A stretch of 30,888 bases of DNA. Origin: an uncultured Selenomonadales bacterium (GTDB lineage Bacteria > Bacillota > Negativicutes > Selenomonadales > Selenomonadaceae). Position 1 is the first letter of the stretch; every line of letters begins with the position of its first letter. The stretch is from the NCBI GenBank assembly GCA_937877655.1, contig CALFJC010000006.1, forward strand, positions 1-30,888. Direction: 5' to 3'. Position numbers and translations under genes: made by a program. The notes below the pieces were generated by a model. The model did no database searches, had not been told where the DNA came from, and saw only the letters and a program-made list of their open reading frames with translations. Positions 15,781 through 23,269 of the stretch are shown here, piece after piece.

Positions 15781-17140
15781 AAATTTTTCAAAGTTAATCG
15801 CAAGCACTTTAATAGCGTTGGGAGTAGTTTTCATGAATCAAAACAGTTTTTTCACGGAAAATTGGTCGGTCGCAGAGGCGGCGGGCGTTGCAATTCAAGA
15901 TAATCGGGCGACGGCTGATTATTGGATCGGCAAAAATAAATCGGGCGAGGCGGTTTTCGTCCCAACTGCCGATTTGGACAGGCTTAACATGCAAATCCTG
16001 CAGAAAAGCGGAAATACAATCGTTGACTTGGCGAAATATCCCGAAAAAGTTTATACGCAGTGGATGGCAAATAAAATTCTCGGAACAATGATGCTCGGCA
16101 AGTTCAACGAAAAAGAAGTCCCGAAACTTTTTAAAGGCGGCGCGCCTTTGACGGAGTACAGTTTCACGCACGCGAAACAAAATTGCGGGCTTGACGAATT
16201 GCCTTCGGTCTGTGAAGTTCGCTACGCTTTGACGATTGACAGAACAAATTTGCGGCTCCTGCCCGAAGAAGAAGGCTGGTTCACCGACAAAGACGATACT
16301 CATTACGATCAACTGCAGGCAACCGCGCTTGATCCTTGCGAGCCGCTGGCAGTCTTAACCGACAGCAAGGACGGAAAATTTGTCTTCGTCGAGTCGAGGA
16401 TTTATGCGGGCTGGATTAAAACTTCCGAGTTGGCTTTTACCGACAAAGCAACTTGGCAAAAATATGTCGAGCCGCAAAATTATCTTACGGTTATTGCAAG
16501 CAGAAAAACCGTTCCTTACGGCAAAGCTTTTTATCAGATGGGCGGAAAAGTTCTTCTCCGCGCAAACGAATTGCAAAAGGACGGCAGCTGGGCAATTTCA
16601 ATGCCGACGCTTGACGCAAACGGTACAATCATTGAACAGGGCTATAACATTCCCAACGATAACGGCGTTGTCAAAGGCGCGTTGGCTTGCAGTGAAAACA
16701 ATTTGATTCGGCAGGCGTTCAGATTTTTGGGTGAAGGCTACGGCTGGGGCGGCATGGATAAAAATGTCGATTGCTCGGCTTTTGTGCAGGATGTTTATCG
16801 CAGTGTCGGAATTGAACTTCCTCGCGACGCAAATCGTCAAGAAAAAGCTATGACAAACTCCATTTCCCTTAAAAACATGACTCGCGAACAGCGCATGGAG
16901 ATTGTTAAAAAGTCGAAGCCGGGCGCACTTATTTTCTTGCCCGGTCATGTCATGATGTATCTGGGCAACGACGAAAACGGCGAGCCGCTTGTGATTCATT
17001 CGTTGAGCAGTTATCACGTTGTCAACGGCGATAAGCTTGAGAAACATTACGTCCGCAAGGTTTTGGTCAGCGATTTGCATTTCCTGAACGCCAACAAGAT
17101 TGAAATTATCGACAGGATAACAAGCATCGGCAATTTTTAA
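15773..17140 (+). CDS. SH3/NlpC-P60 peptidoglycan endopeptidase
   Basis: Secreted cysteine peptidase of 455 aa, expected to cleave stem peptides of peptidoglycan (gamma-D-glutamyl-diaminopimelate type). Residues 1-20 form a hydrophobic signal peptide with a likely cleavage site near AEAAG (residues 34-38). The middle (about 130-300) looks like paired SH3-type wall-binding domains, including LTIDRTNLRLLP and VESRIYAGWIKTSEL. The NlpC/P60 domain follows, with the catalytic triad candidates Cys334 (DCSAF), His392 (PGHVMMYLG) and His409 (VIHSLSS). The start is at 15773 with GGAGGGGAGGAG upstream; earlier in-frame starts fall before this site. The location between proB and proA is unusual. The gap to proA holds a GGGAAATGGGAAAAG repeat. 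Confidence 0.9.
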   Translation: MSKNFSKLIASTLIALGVVFMNQNSFFTENWSVAEAAGVAIQDNRATADYWIGKNKSGEAVFVPTADLDRLNMQILQKSGNTIVDLAKYPEKVYTQWMANKILGTMMLGKFNEKEVPKLFKGGAPLTEYSFTHAKQNCGLDELPSVCEVRYALTIDRTNLRLLPEEEGWFTDKDDTHYDQLQATALDPCEPLAVLTDSKDGKFVFVESRIYAGWIKTSELAFTDKATWQKYVEPQNYLTVIASRKTVPYGKAFYQMGGKVLLRANELQKDGSWAISMPTLDANGTIIEQGYNIPNDNGVVKGALACSENNLIRQAFRFLGEGYGWGGMDKNVDCSAFVQDVYRSVGIELPRDANRQEKAMTNSISLKNMTREQRMEIVKKSKPGALIFLPGHVMMYLGNDENGEPLVIHSLSSYHVVNGDKLEKHYVRKVLVSDLHFLNANKIEIIDRITSIGNF

Positions 17141-17142
17141 TT

Positions 17143-17175
17143 AAGGGACAAGGGAAATGGGAAATGGGAAAAGTT
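17143..17175 (+). repeat. GGGAAATGGGAAAAG dispersed repeat
   Basis: AAGGGACAAGGGAAATGGGA, then AATGGGAAAAGTTTT, in the nlpC-proA gap. The same core, together with an inverted copy, occurs at 29311-29383. Confidence 0.7.
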
Positions 17176-17212
17176 TTAAATCTCATGTCCAATCACTAAG
17201 GAGGAATTTTTT

Positions 17213-18472
17213 ATGTTGTTTATGAAAGAGCACGTGACAAAACAGGCACGGCGTGCAAAAGAAGCGTCAAGGAAATTGGCATTGGTACCGCTTGAAATTC
17301 GCAACGCGGCACTTTCGGCAATGGCAGATGCTCTTGAGGCTCGGCAGGAAGAAATTTTGGAAGTGAACGCCAAAGAAGTTGCGGCGGCTAAGGAAAAAGG
17401 TACTCGAATCAACATGATTGACCGCTTGACTTTGACGCCGAAAAGAATTGCGGGCATGGCTGAAGGGATTCGTCAAGTGGTTGAGCTCGACGATCCTACC
17501 GGCAAATTGGATTTTGAAACTGTCCGTCCCAACGGCTTGAAAATTCGCCGCGTGAGAGTTCCCTTCGGCGTTGTGGGAATTATTTACGAGGCGCGCCCGA
17601 ATGTCACGGCGGATGCCATTGCGCTTTGCATAAAATCGGGCAATGCCTGTGTTCTGCGCGGCGGCTCGGAAGCTGTTCGCACAAATAAAAAAATCGTCGA
17701 CATCCTGCGCGAAGCGGCGATTGAAAAGGGCATTCCCGAAAACGCGATTGAATTCATTTCCATTATCGACCGCGACGCCGTTGTTGTCATGTGCAGACTC
17801 CGCAAGTTGATTGATGTAATTATTCCTCGCGGCGGCGTCGGTTTGATAACTCGCGTCATTGAACACAGCACGGTTCCCGTTATCGAAACCGGCACGGGCA
17901 TTTGTCACACTTTCATTGACAAGACGGCTGATTTTGATATGGCGATTAAAATTTGCGACAACGCCAAAACTCAACGCCCGTCCGTCTGCAACTCTATGGA
18001 AACTCTTTTGATTCACAAAGATATTGCGGAAGAATTTTTGCCGAAAGTTGCGGCGACTCTGATTGAAAAAAATGTCGAACTGCGCGGCGATGAAGCTTGC
18101 CAAAAAATTTTGCCCGAAATGAAACCTGCAACCGAAGACGATTGGGCAACCGAATACAACGATTTGATTTTGTCGATAAAAATTGTTGCCGATGTCGACG
18201 AGGCGATTAATCACATTAACAAATACAGCAGCGAACATTCCGACGCGATTATCACGAAGGATAAGGAAAACGCCGCGAAGTTTGAACAGCAGGTTGATTC
18301 TTCGACGGTTTACGTCAACACTTCGACGCGCTTTACAGACGGCTTTGAATTCGGCTTGGGCGCGGAAATCGGAATCAGCACGCAAAAACTTCATGCAAGA
18401 GGTCCGATGGGGCTTGAGGCTTTGACGACAATGAAATATCTCGTCGAAAGTGACGGACAAATTCGCGGCTGA
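17213..18472 (+). CDS. proA: glutamate-5-semialdehyde dehydrogenase (gamma-glutamyl phosphate reductase)
   Basis: Second enzyme of proline synthesis, reducing glutamyl 5-phosphate with NADPH to the semialdehyde. At 419 aa the length is normal. Motifs: VPFGVVGIIYEARPNVT near 115-130, LRGGSEA, PRGGVGLI, ETGTGICHTFID and the catalytic-Cys region RPSVCNSMETLL; then VYVNTSTRFTDGFEFGLGAEIGIS and the terminal GLEALTTMKY. GICH replaces the more common GNCH. The start at 17213 has AAGGAGG eight bases upstream. The stop overlaps a small ORF (ATGA) that belongs to the duplicated segment ahead of nadD. No proC is present in the window. Confidence 0.95.
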   Translation: MLFMKEHVTKQARRAKEASRKLALVPLEIRNAALSAMADALEARQEEILEVNAKEVAAAKEKGTRINMIDRLTLTPKRIAGMAEGIRQVVELDDPTGKLDFETVRPNGLKIRRVRVPFGVVGIIYEARPNVTADAIALCIKSGNACVLRGGSEAVRTNKKIVDILREAAIEKGIPENAIEFISIIDRDAVVVMCRLRKLIDVIIPRGGVGLITRVIEHSTVPVIETGTGICHTFIDKTADFDMAIKICDNAKTQRPSVCNSMETLLIHKDIAEEFLPKVAATLIEKNVELRGDEACQKILPEMKPATEDDWATEYNDLILSIKIVADVDEAINHINKYSSEHSDAIITKDKENAAKFEQQVDSSTVYVNTSTRFTDGFEFGLGAEIGISTQKLHARGPMGLEALTTMKYLVESDGQIRG

Positions 18473-18546
18473 TGATCAAAAATTTTTTCGGCTGTCTTCG
18501 GACGTTGAAAAATTATTTTCAAACTCCGAAGGCGCGGCACGACTAA
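18472..18546 (+). pseudogene. truncated copy of small membrane ORF
   Basis: Starts by ATGA overlap with the proA stop and reads MIKNFFGCLRTLKNYFQTPK ... ARHD, then a stop. The last 15 residues and 45 bases (18500-18544) are identical to the start of the ORF at 18579, but this copy is cut off where a CAATTAGCAATGAG repeat begins. It is probably the original coupled 5' end, separated from its 3' part by a local duplication. Confidence 0.6.
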
Positions 18547-18583
18547 GACAATTAGCAATGAGCAATTAGTAATGAGTAATGAA
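18547..18583 (+). repeat. GCAATTAG/GTAATGAG dispersed repeat between duplicated copies
   Basis: AATTAGCAATGAGCAATTAG, then TAATGAGTAATG, a variant of the GGAATTA/GGAATGA family. It separates the two 45-bp direct copies and supplies the start codon of the next ORF. Confidence 0.7.
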
Positions 18584-18722
18584 AAAGATTTTGGGATATT
18601 TTAGGACGTTGAAAAATTATTTTCAAACTCCGAAGGCGCGGCACGACTTCAAAGATTATGCCCGCGCACTTGCGATAATTTTTTCAACGGCACTTATAAT
18701 TTTTTTGATAATTCGGAGATGA
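18579..18722 (+). CDS. small single-span membrane protein
   Basis: A 47-aa open frame. It has a basic N-terminal half (KKILGYFRTLKNYFQTPKAR) and one predicted membrane segment (about residues 29-45, ALAIIFSTALIIFLIIRR), with the basic end suggesting the N-terminus stays inside. It ends five bases before the nadD ATG, typical of operon coupling. The start lies inside the repeat, so it may be a rescued start after duplication. I recognise no family. Confidence 0.5.
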   Translation: MKKILGYFRTLKNYFQTPKARHDFKDYARALAIIFSTALIIFLIIRR

Positions 18723-18726
18723 CGCA

Positions 18727-19335
18727 ATGAAAATCGGAATAATGGGCGGCACCTTCGACCCGATACATTTAGGGCATTTGGCGACGGCGGAGGCAGTGCG
18801 GGAAATTTTTTCGCTGGACGAAATTTTATTTATTCCCGCCGCCCGCCCGCCGCATAAGCTCGGCAAAAAAGTTACGGACGAAAAGCATCGCTTGGCAATG
18901 ACGCTGTTGGCGACGCGTTCAAATAAATTTTTCAAAGTCTCGGATATGGAATTGAAACGGACGGGACTTTCCTACACGCTCGACACAATGAACGAACTCC
19001 ATAAAATTTTCGGGAGCACAACGGAATTATTTTTCATAATCGGCGCGGATTCGCTGGCGGATTTATCGAAATGGCACGAGGCAAAAAAATTGGTTGAGAA
19101 ATGTCATTTCATAGCGACGACGCGGCAGGGAGTGGACATAGATTTTTCTGCGGTAAAAAATTATTTCGGCGCGGCGGCAACAGAACACATTCACCGAGTG
19201 ACGACGCCCGGACTTGAAATTTCCTCAACCGACATCAGAGAAAAAATAAAACTCGGACGCTCGATAAAATATCTTGTGCCCGAAGCAGTCGAAGAATACA
19301 TTTTGCGAGAGGAGCTTTATTGTTGTGACGATTGA
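18727..19335 (+). CDS. nadD: nicotinate-nucleotide adenylyltransferase
   Basis: Transfers AMP from ATP to nicotinate mononucleotide to make deamido-NAD, an essential step in NAD synthesis. The nucleotidyltransferase signature GGTFDPIHLGHL is at 7-18, with PPHK near 41-44, FFIIGADSL and WHEA in the middle, and the second signature ISSTDIREKI near 170-179. At 202 aa the length is normal. The start follows CGGAGATGA by six bases. It overlaps yqeK by 11 bases. The nadD-yqeK-rsfS order is the conserved Bacillota arrangement. Confidence 0.95.
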   Translation: MKIGIMGGTFDPIHLGHLATAEAVREIFSLDEILFIPAARPPHKLGKKVTDEKHRLAMTLLATRSNKFFKVSDMELKRTGLSYTLDTMNELHKIFGSTTELFFIIGADSLADLSKWHEAKKLVEKCHFIATTRQGVDIDFSAVKNYFGAAATEHIHRVTTPGLEISSTDIREKIKLGRSIKYLVPEAVEEYILREELYCCDD

Positions 19336-19891
19336 CGAAATGCGCCGCGAACTTCAACGGCGGCTTAAGAAAAACAGATTTGCGCACTCAATCGGCGTGG
19401 CGAATACTGCGGTTAAGCTGGCAAAAAGATTCGGCGTCGATGAAACAAAAACTTATATCGCGGGGCTCCTTCATGATTGCGCAAGAGAATTTGAAAATGA
19501 CGAATTGCCCGCGCAGGCGAAAATTCGCGGAATAAAAATCGGCGAGGTTGAAAAGGCGATGCCTTTGCTTTTACATCCCTATATCGGCGCGCAAATGATA
19601 AAAGAAATTTACAGCGTGGACGACGCGGAAATTTCTCAAGCAATTTATCGGCACACGGTCGGCGCAAGGGACATGACGCCGCTCGACAAAATTATTTATT
19701 TCGCCGACATGATAGAGCCGAACAGAAATTATCCCGGCGTAGAAAAACTTCGTGCCCTTGCCGAGACCGCCGAGCTTGACGAAATTTTGTTGACGGCGTT
19801 CAGTGAAACAATTCTTTTCGTTGTGCAAAAAAATTCTCTCATCCACCCCGACACCGTCGCCGCAAGAAATTTTCTCCTGCTGAACAAATAA
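19325..19891 (+). CDS. yqeK: HD-domain Ap4A hydrolase YqeK
   Basis: Cytoplasmic HD-superfamily phosphohydrolase of the YqeK family; characterised members cleave diadenosine tetraphosphate symmetrically to ADP. The metal-binding residues are visible: FAHSIGVA, the HD motif in GLLHDCAREF, LLLHPYIGAQ, YRHTVGARDM and a late FADMIEPNR, which is a family signature. The start is a GTG at 19325 with GAGGAGC about ten bases before; an ATG at 19340 is the alternative. At 188 aa the length is typical. It sits between nadD and the LCP gene. Confidence 0.92.
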   Translation: MTIDEMRRELQRRLKKNRFAHSIGVANTAVKLAKRFGVDETKTYIAGLLHDCAREFENDELPAQAKIRGIKIGEVEKAMPLLLHPYIGAQMIKEIYSVDDAEISQAIYRHTVGARDMTPLDKIIYFADMIEPNRNYPGVEKLRALAETAELDEILLTAFSETILFVVQKNSLIHPDTVAARNFLLLNK

Positions 19892-19909
19892 AAAGAAAGC
19901 GTAAACCCT

Positions 19910-20932
19910 ATGGCTAACGAAACCAAAGATAACGTTGAAAAGAAACGTAAAAACATGAGGCGTAAGCGAAGAGTAAAAGCTTTACGCCTGATTTTTGCGC
20001 TCGTGATTTTGTGCTTGATAGGGGTTGCGATTTTATTTGTCGGCTATGGTGTGTACAGTGCGGGCAGTCGCGTTTATAATGAATTTATGGAAATGTATCA
20101 AGGCTACACCGACAGAAAAGAAGCGCGCATGGGCGTTGCCGATCCGAAATTCGACGGCTACACAAATATTTTGATTCTGGGCATTGACGACAGCGAGTTG
20201 AAGGAAGCCGATACGATTTTGGTTTTGAGTTTCTCGAACGATACCGGCAAGAGCAGGATCATTTCCATTCCCCGCGACACTTGGATAACAATGCGCGGGA
20301 ATTCCGGAAGAATCGGCACGATTTACGGTTGGGGCGGCGTAAACCGCATGGTTCGCGAAGTTTCAAGGCTTTTGGGCATTTCGATTCATCAATACATAAT
20401 CATTGACATGGCAACCTTCGCGGACTTGATTGACGTTTTGGGCGGACTCGATATTTACGTTGAAGAAAATATGGATTACGAAGACGAATCGGCGGGTTTG
20501 TCGATTCATATTGGGCAAGGTTATCAGCATTTATCGGGCGAAGAAGTTCAAAAATATTTGCGTTATCGCGGAGAAAAATTGGGCGACGTCGGGCGCGTGC
20601 AACGTCAACAGAAATTTATCAAAGCTCTTTACGAAAAAGTTCTTCAGCTCGACACAATTCCGAAACTCCCTGCCATAGCCGACATTTTCAGAAACAGAAT
20701 GGAGACAAGCGCGGAAATTTTTGACTCGGCGCATCTGGCGAACGTTTTGCGGCGAATGAGTTCCGATCCGCCGACAACTTTAATGTTGCCGGGCTCGGAA
20801 AATCTTGACGGCGCATGGGTTCCGAATCAAGCCGAGTTGGAAGCGCGAATCAGTGAACTTTTTCCTTTGCAAGATTTGATTGAGCGATCTGACGAAGGCG
20901 ACGCGGACAGCGAGCCGATTAATAACGAATAA
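19910..20932 (+). CDS. LytR-CpsA-Psr (LCP) family protein
   Basis: Membrane-anchored enzyme of the LCP family, which attaches polyprenyl-phosphate-linked glycopolymers to the cell wall. The first 25 residues are highly charged (EKKRKNMRRKRRVK), followed by one membrane helix (about 27-50) that leaves the rest outside. LCP motifs: ILILGIDD near 86-93, ADTILVLSF, RIISIPRDTW near 118-127, the middle GLDIYVEENMDYED, GEEVQKYLRYR and GRVQRQQKFI. At 340 aa the length is normal. The C-terminal tail is acidic. It lies in the conserved slot between yqeK and rsfS. Its polymer in this diderm-like organism is unknown. Confidence 0.9.
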   Translation: MANETKDNVEKKRKNMRRKRRVKALRLIFALVILCLIGVAILFVGYGVYSAGSRVYNEFMEMYQGYTDRKEARMGVADPKFDGYTNILILGIDDSELKEADTILVLSFSNDTGKSRIISIPRDTWITMRGNSGRIGTIYGWGGVNRMVREVSRLLGISIHQYIIIDMATFADLIDVLGGLDIYVEENMDYEDESAGLSIHIGQGYQHLSGEEVQKYLRYRGEKLGDVGRVQRQQKFIKALYEKVLQLDTIPKLPAIADIFRNRMETSAEIFDSAHLANVLRRMSSDPPTTLMLPGSENLDGAWVPNQAELEARISELFPLQDLIERSDEGDADSEPINNE

Positions 20933-20954
20933 AAATTTTTGGAGGCGATTTAAT

Positions 20955-21299
20955 TTGAAGACTTACGATTTGGCGAAAAAAATTTGCAAGGCGGCAAGCG
21001 ACAAGAAGGCAAGCGAAGTTATCACAATGGATATGCGCGGCGTCATGTTCTCGACGGATTATTTTGTTGTGTGCTCCGCGCAGACCGCAACGCAAGTTCG
21101 GGCTATTGCCGACAACATTGAGGAGGAGCTCGACAAGGAAGGAATTCATTTCAGCCACCGCGAAGGCTATCATGAAGGCGAATGGATTCTTTTGGATTAC
21201 GGCGACGTTGTGGCGCACATTTTCAAGGAAGAAAATCGTCAATATTATTCGCTGGAGCAACTTTGGAGCGAGGCTGAGATAAAGCTTTATGAAGAGTGA
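20955..21299 (+). CDS. rsfS: ribosomal silencing factor RsfS
   Basis: Binds ribosomal protein uL14 on the large subunit and blocks joining of the subunits, lowering translation in starved cells. The 114-aa length and the sequence fit: KKASEVITMDMRG, STDYFVVCSA, TQVRAIADNIEEEL, EGYHEGEWILLDYGDVVAHIF and YYSLEQLW. The start is a TTG at 20955 with GGAGG nine bases upstream, and MKTYDLAKKI is a usual start; in-frame starts upstream fall inside the LCP gene. It overlaps cvfB by 11 bases. Confidence 0.94.
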   Translation: MKTYDLAKKICKAASDKKASEVITMDMRGVMFSTDYFVVCSAQTATQVRAIADNIEEELDKEGIHFSHREGYHEGEWILLDYGDVVAHIFKEENRQYYSLEQLWSEAEIKLYEE

Positions 21300-22164
21300 A
21301 AAAAATTTAAAGCCAATGACGGTTGCCGCGCTGAAAGTCGTTCGTGAAAGTGAATTCGGAGCTTTTCTTGACGCGGGCACGGGCAACACGTCCGACGATA
21401 TTCTTTTGCACAAGGCGCAACAGACGGCGGAAGTTTCTGTCGGCGAAGTCGTCAATGTTTTTCTTTACCTTGATCCGAAAAAAAGATTGACGGCGAGCAT
21501 GCGCGTCCCGAAAATGCGCGAAGGACAAATTGCCCGCCTTAAAATTATCAACGTGACGAGCGACGGAGCTTTTGTCGACGTGGGAGCCGAGCGCGGAATT
21601 TTTATGCCGTTCGCCGAAATGCGCGGGCGTCCGAAAGTCGGAGAAATTGTTTGGGCAAAACTTTATTCCGATAAGTCGGGCAGGCTTGCCGTTTCAATGA
21701 AAGTTTCGGACGAAATTCGCCGAGCATCCAAGCCCGCAGAAAATGTCAAACGCGGCGACAAAGTTAAAGGCGCGGTTTTCAATATCATTGAGGCGGGCGC
21801 GTTCGTTTTCAGCGAAGAACGTTATATCGTTTTCATTCCGCAAAAAGAAATTCCGCGAGCTTTGAGAATCGGCGAAGTCGTCGAGGCGCGAATAACTTTT
21901 CTGCGCGAAGACGGACGCCTTGACGCTTCTCTTCGGCTTGCCAAAGAAAATGCTCTGGAAGATGACGCCGAAAAAATTTTCAAGTTCATGCGGGAAAATG
22001 GCGGCTCCATGAATTTTCACGACAAAACTCCGCCCGAAAAAATTTATGCCGTGTTCAAAATCAGCAAGGCGGCTTTCAAACGCGCCGTCGGACATCTTTT
22101 CAGCGAACGCCGAATCCAAAAAATCGACAACGGATTTAAAATCAATGAGGAAATTTTGGAATGA
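21289..22164 (+). CDS. cvfB: CvfB family S1-domain RNA-binding protein
   Basis: Putative RNA-binding regulator. The CvfB/YitL family has several S1-like OB domains and a C-terminal winged helix; the Staphylococcus member affects virulence gene expression. Here OB-type units are visible at about 8-70 (ESEFGAFLDAGTG), 75-140 (SDGAFVDVGAERGIFMPFAEM) and 150-215 (IEAGAFVFSEERYIVFIPQKE). A helical tail follows with the family pattern KIFKFMRENGGSMNFHDKTP and SKAAFKRAVGHLFSER. The 291-aa length is normal. The ATG at 21289 lacks a strong ribosome binding site; the ATG at 21316 is a possible start. Translation is probably coupled to rsfS. The operon ends at the terminator that follows. Confidence 0.88.
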   Translation: MKSEKNLKPMTVAALKVVRESEFGAFLDAGTGNTSDDILLHKAQQTAEVSVGEVVNVFLYLDPKKRLTASMRVPKMREGQIARLKIINVTSDGAFVDVGAERGIFMPFAEMRGRPKVGEIVWAKLYSDKSGRLAVSMKVSDEIRRASKPAENVKRGDKVKGAVFNIIEAGAFVFSEERYIVFIPQKEIPRALRIGEVVEARITFLREDGRLDASLRLAKENALEDDAEKIFKFMRENGGSMNFHDKTPPEKIYAVFKISKAAFKRAVGHLFSERRIQKIDNGFKINEEILE

Positions 22165-22175
22165 AAAATTAGGAA

Positions 22176-22216
22176 TAAAAAAAGCGTCGGGAAAAAATCC
22201 TGACGCTTAATTTTTT
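22176..22216. terminator. bidirectional terminator between cvfB and GT2 gene
   Basis: The ten-bp stem AAGCGTCGGG / CCTGACGCTT (22182-22191 and 22199-22208, one G-U) has A runs on the left and AATTTTTT on the right. It serves both converging genes. Confidence 0.85.
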
Positions 22217-22253
22217 GTTCGTTCGCGGCGATAAATCAAAAATTTTTGTTCGT

Positions 22254-23243
22254 TCAATCGCGAAATTTTGTATTGCGTTCAATCGGCATGAGAACTTCTT
22301 TGTAAATCATGCGCCGCCCGTCAATCTCGTCGATTAAATAAATCGGTCGGTGTTTGCTCTCGTGAAAAATTTGTCCGAGATATTCGCCGATAATTCCCAA
22401 CGCCAAAAGTTGTATCCCGCCCAAAAAAAGCATTACCGTTATCAAAGTCGGATAGCCCGCCACAGGATCGCCGTAAAGCAATGCCATCGTCAAAACAAAA
22501 ATCATGTAAGCCATCGCCAAAAATGAAATTGTTATTCCCAAAAAAGTCATCAAGCGGAGCGGCGCGGTTGTAAAAGATGTCATGCCTTTCATTGCCAAGT
22601 TGAACAGCGCAAAAAAATTCCAAGTCGTTGTGCCGGCGGCTCGCGGCTGGACTTCAAACGGAATTTCTTTTTTGTGATAGCCGACCCATGTGAACAAACC
22701 TTTTGTAAATCGCTGATTCTCACGCAAAAGTTTCAAAGCCTCAATGCATCTTTTGTCAAGCAAACGAAAATCCCCGACGTCGCGTTGCATTTCGTAAGAC
22801 GTGCTGAATTTTTTCATGACGGCATAAAAAATATTTGCGCAACTGCGCTTAAGCCAAGTTTCGCCTGCGCGGTCGATTCTTTTTCCGCAAACGTCGTCGT
22901 AACCTTCCCGCCAATATTTAATCATCTCGGAAATTTTTTCGGGCGGATGCTGAAGGTCGGCGTCCATAATAATCACAGCGTCGCCGTCGGCATAATCAAT
23001 GCCCGCCATCATCGCCGATTCTTTTCCGAAATTTCTCGACAAGCTTAAATAAGTAACGTCGTCATGCGCGGCGGAGAGTTCCCGTAATTTTTCCAAAGTC
23101 CCGTCGCGGCTCCCGTCGTTGACAAAAATATATCTAAACTCGCAGTCGGAAATTTTTGTGACGTGCTCTTGAACGGCAGGATAAAACAAATCGATAACCT
23201 CCTGCTCGTTATAGCACGGCACGATAATTGTAATCCTGTCCAT
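22254..23243 (-). CDS. GT2 family glycosyltransferase, polyprenyl-phosphate type
   Basis: Membrane glycosyltransferase of 329 aa, similar to the DPM1/GtrB/ArnC class that charges undecaprenyl phosphate with a sugar. The N-terminal GT-A domain shows ITIIVPCYNEQEV, FVNDGSRDGT and the metal-binding Asp-x-Asp at 94-96 (MDADLQHPPE). The C-terminus has two membrane helices, about 222-250 and 258-285, followed by HRPIYLIDE typical of this class. The ATG at 23243 has GGGGG seven bases before; an upstream in-frame TTG at 23273 overlaps the end of the RND pseudogene. It may donate sugar to a wall or lipid A modification; no acceptor gene is nearby. Confidence 0.9.
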   Translation of the reverse strand: MDRITIIVPCYNEQEVIDLFYPAVQEHVTKISDCEFRYIFVNDGSRDGTLEKLRELSAAHDDVTYLSLSRNFGKESAMMAGIDYADGDAVIIMDADLQHPPEKISEMIKYWREGYDDVCGKRIDRAGETWLKRSCANIFYAVMKKFSTSYEMQRDVGDFRLLDKRCIEALKLLRENQRFTKGLFTWVGYHKKEIPFEVQPRAAGTTTWNFFALFNLAMKGMTSFTTAPLRLMTFLGITISFLAMAYMIFVLTMALLYGDPVAGYPTLITVMLFLGGIQLLALGIIGEYLGQIFHESKHRPIYLIDEIDGRRMIYKEVLMPIERNTKFRD

Positions 23244-23269
23244 CAAGTTTCCCCCGTCAAAAAAATTTT

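Noticed and set aside
17267..18460. Long minus-strand frame opposite proA
   Set aside because: Shadow frame; proA on the plus strand is a complete, recognised enzyme.
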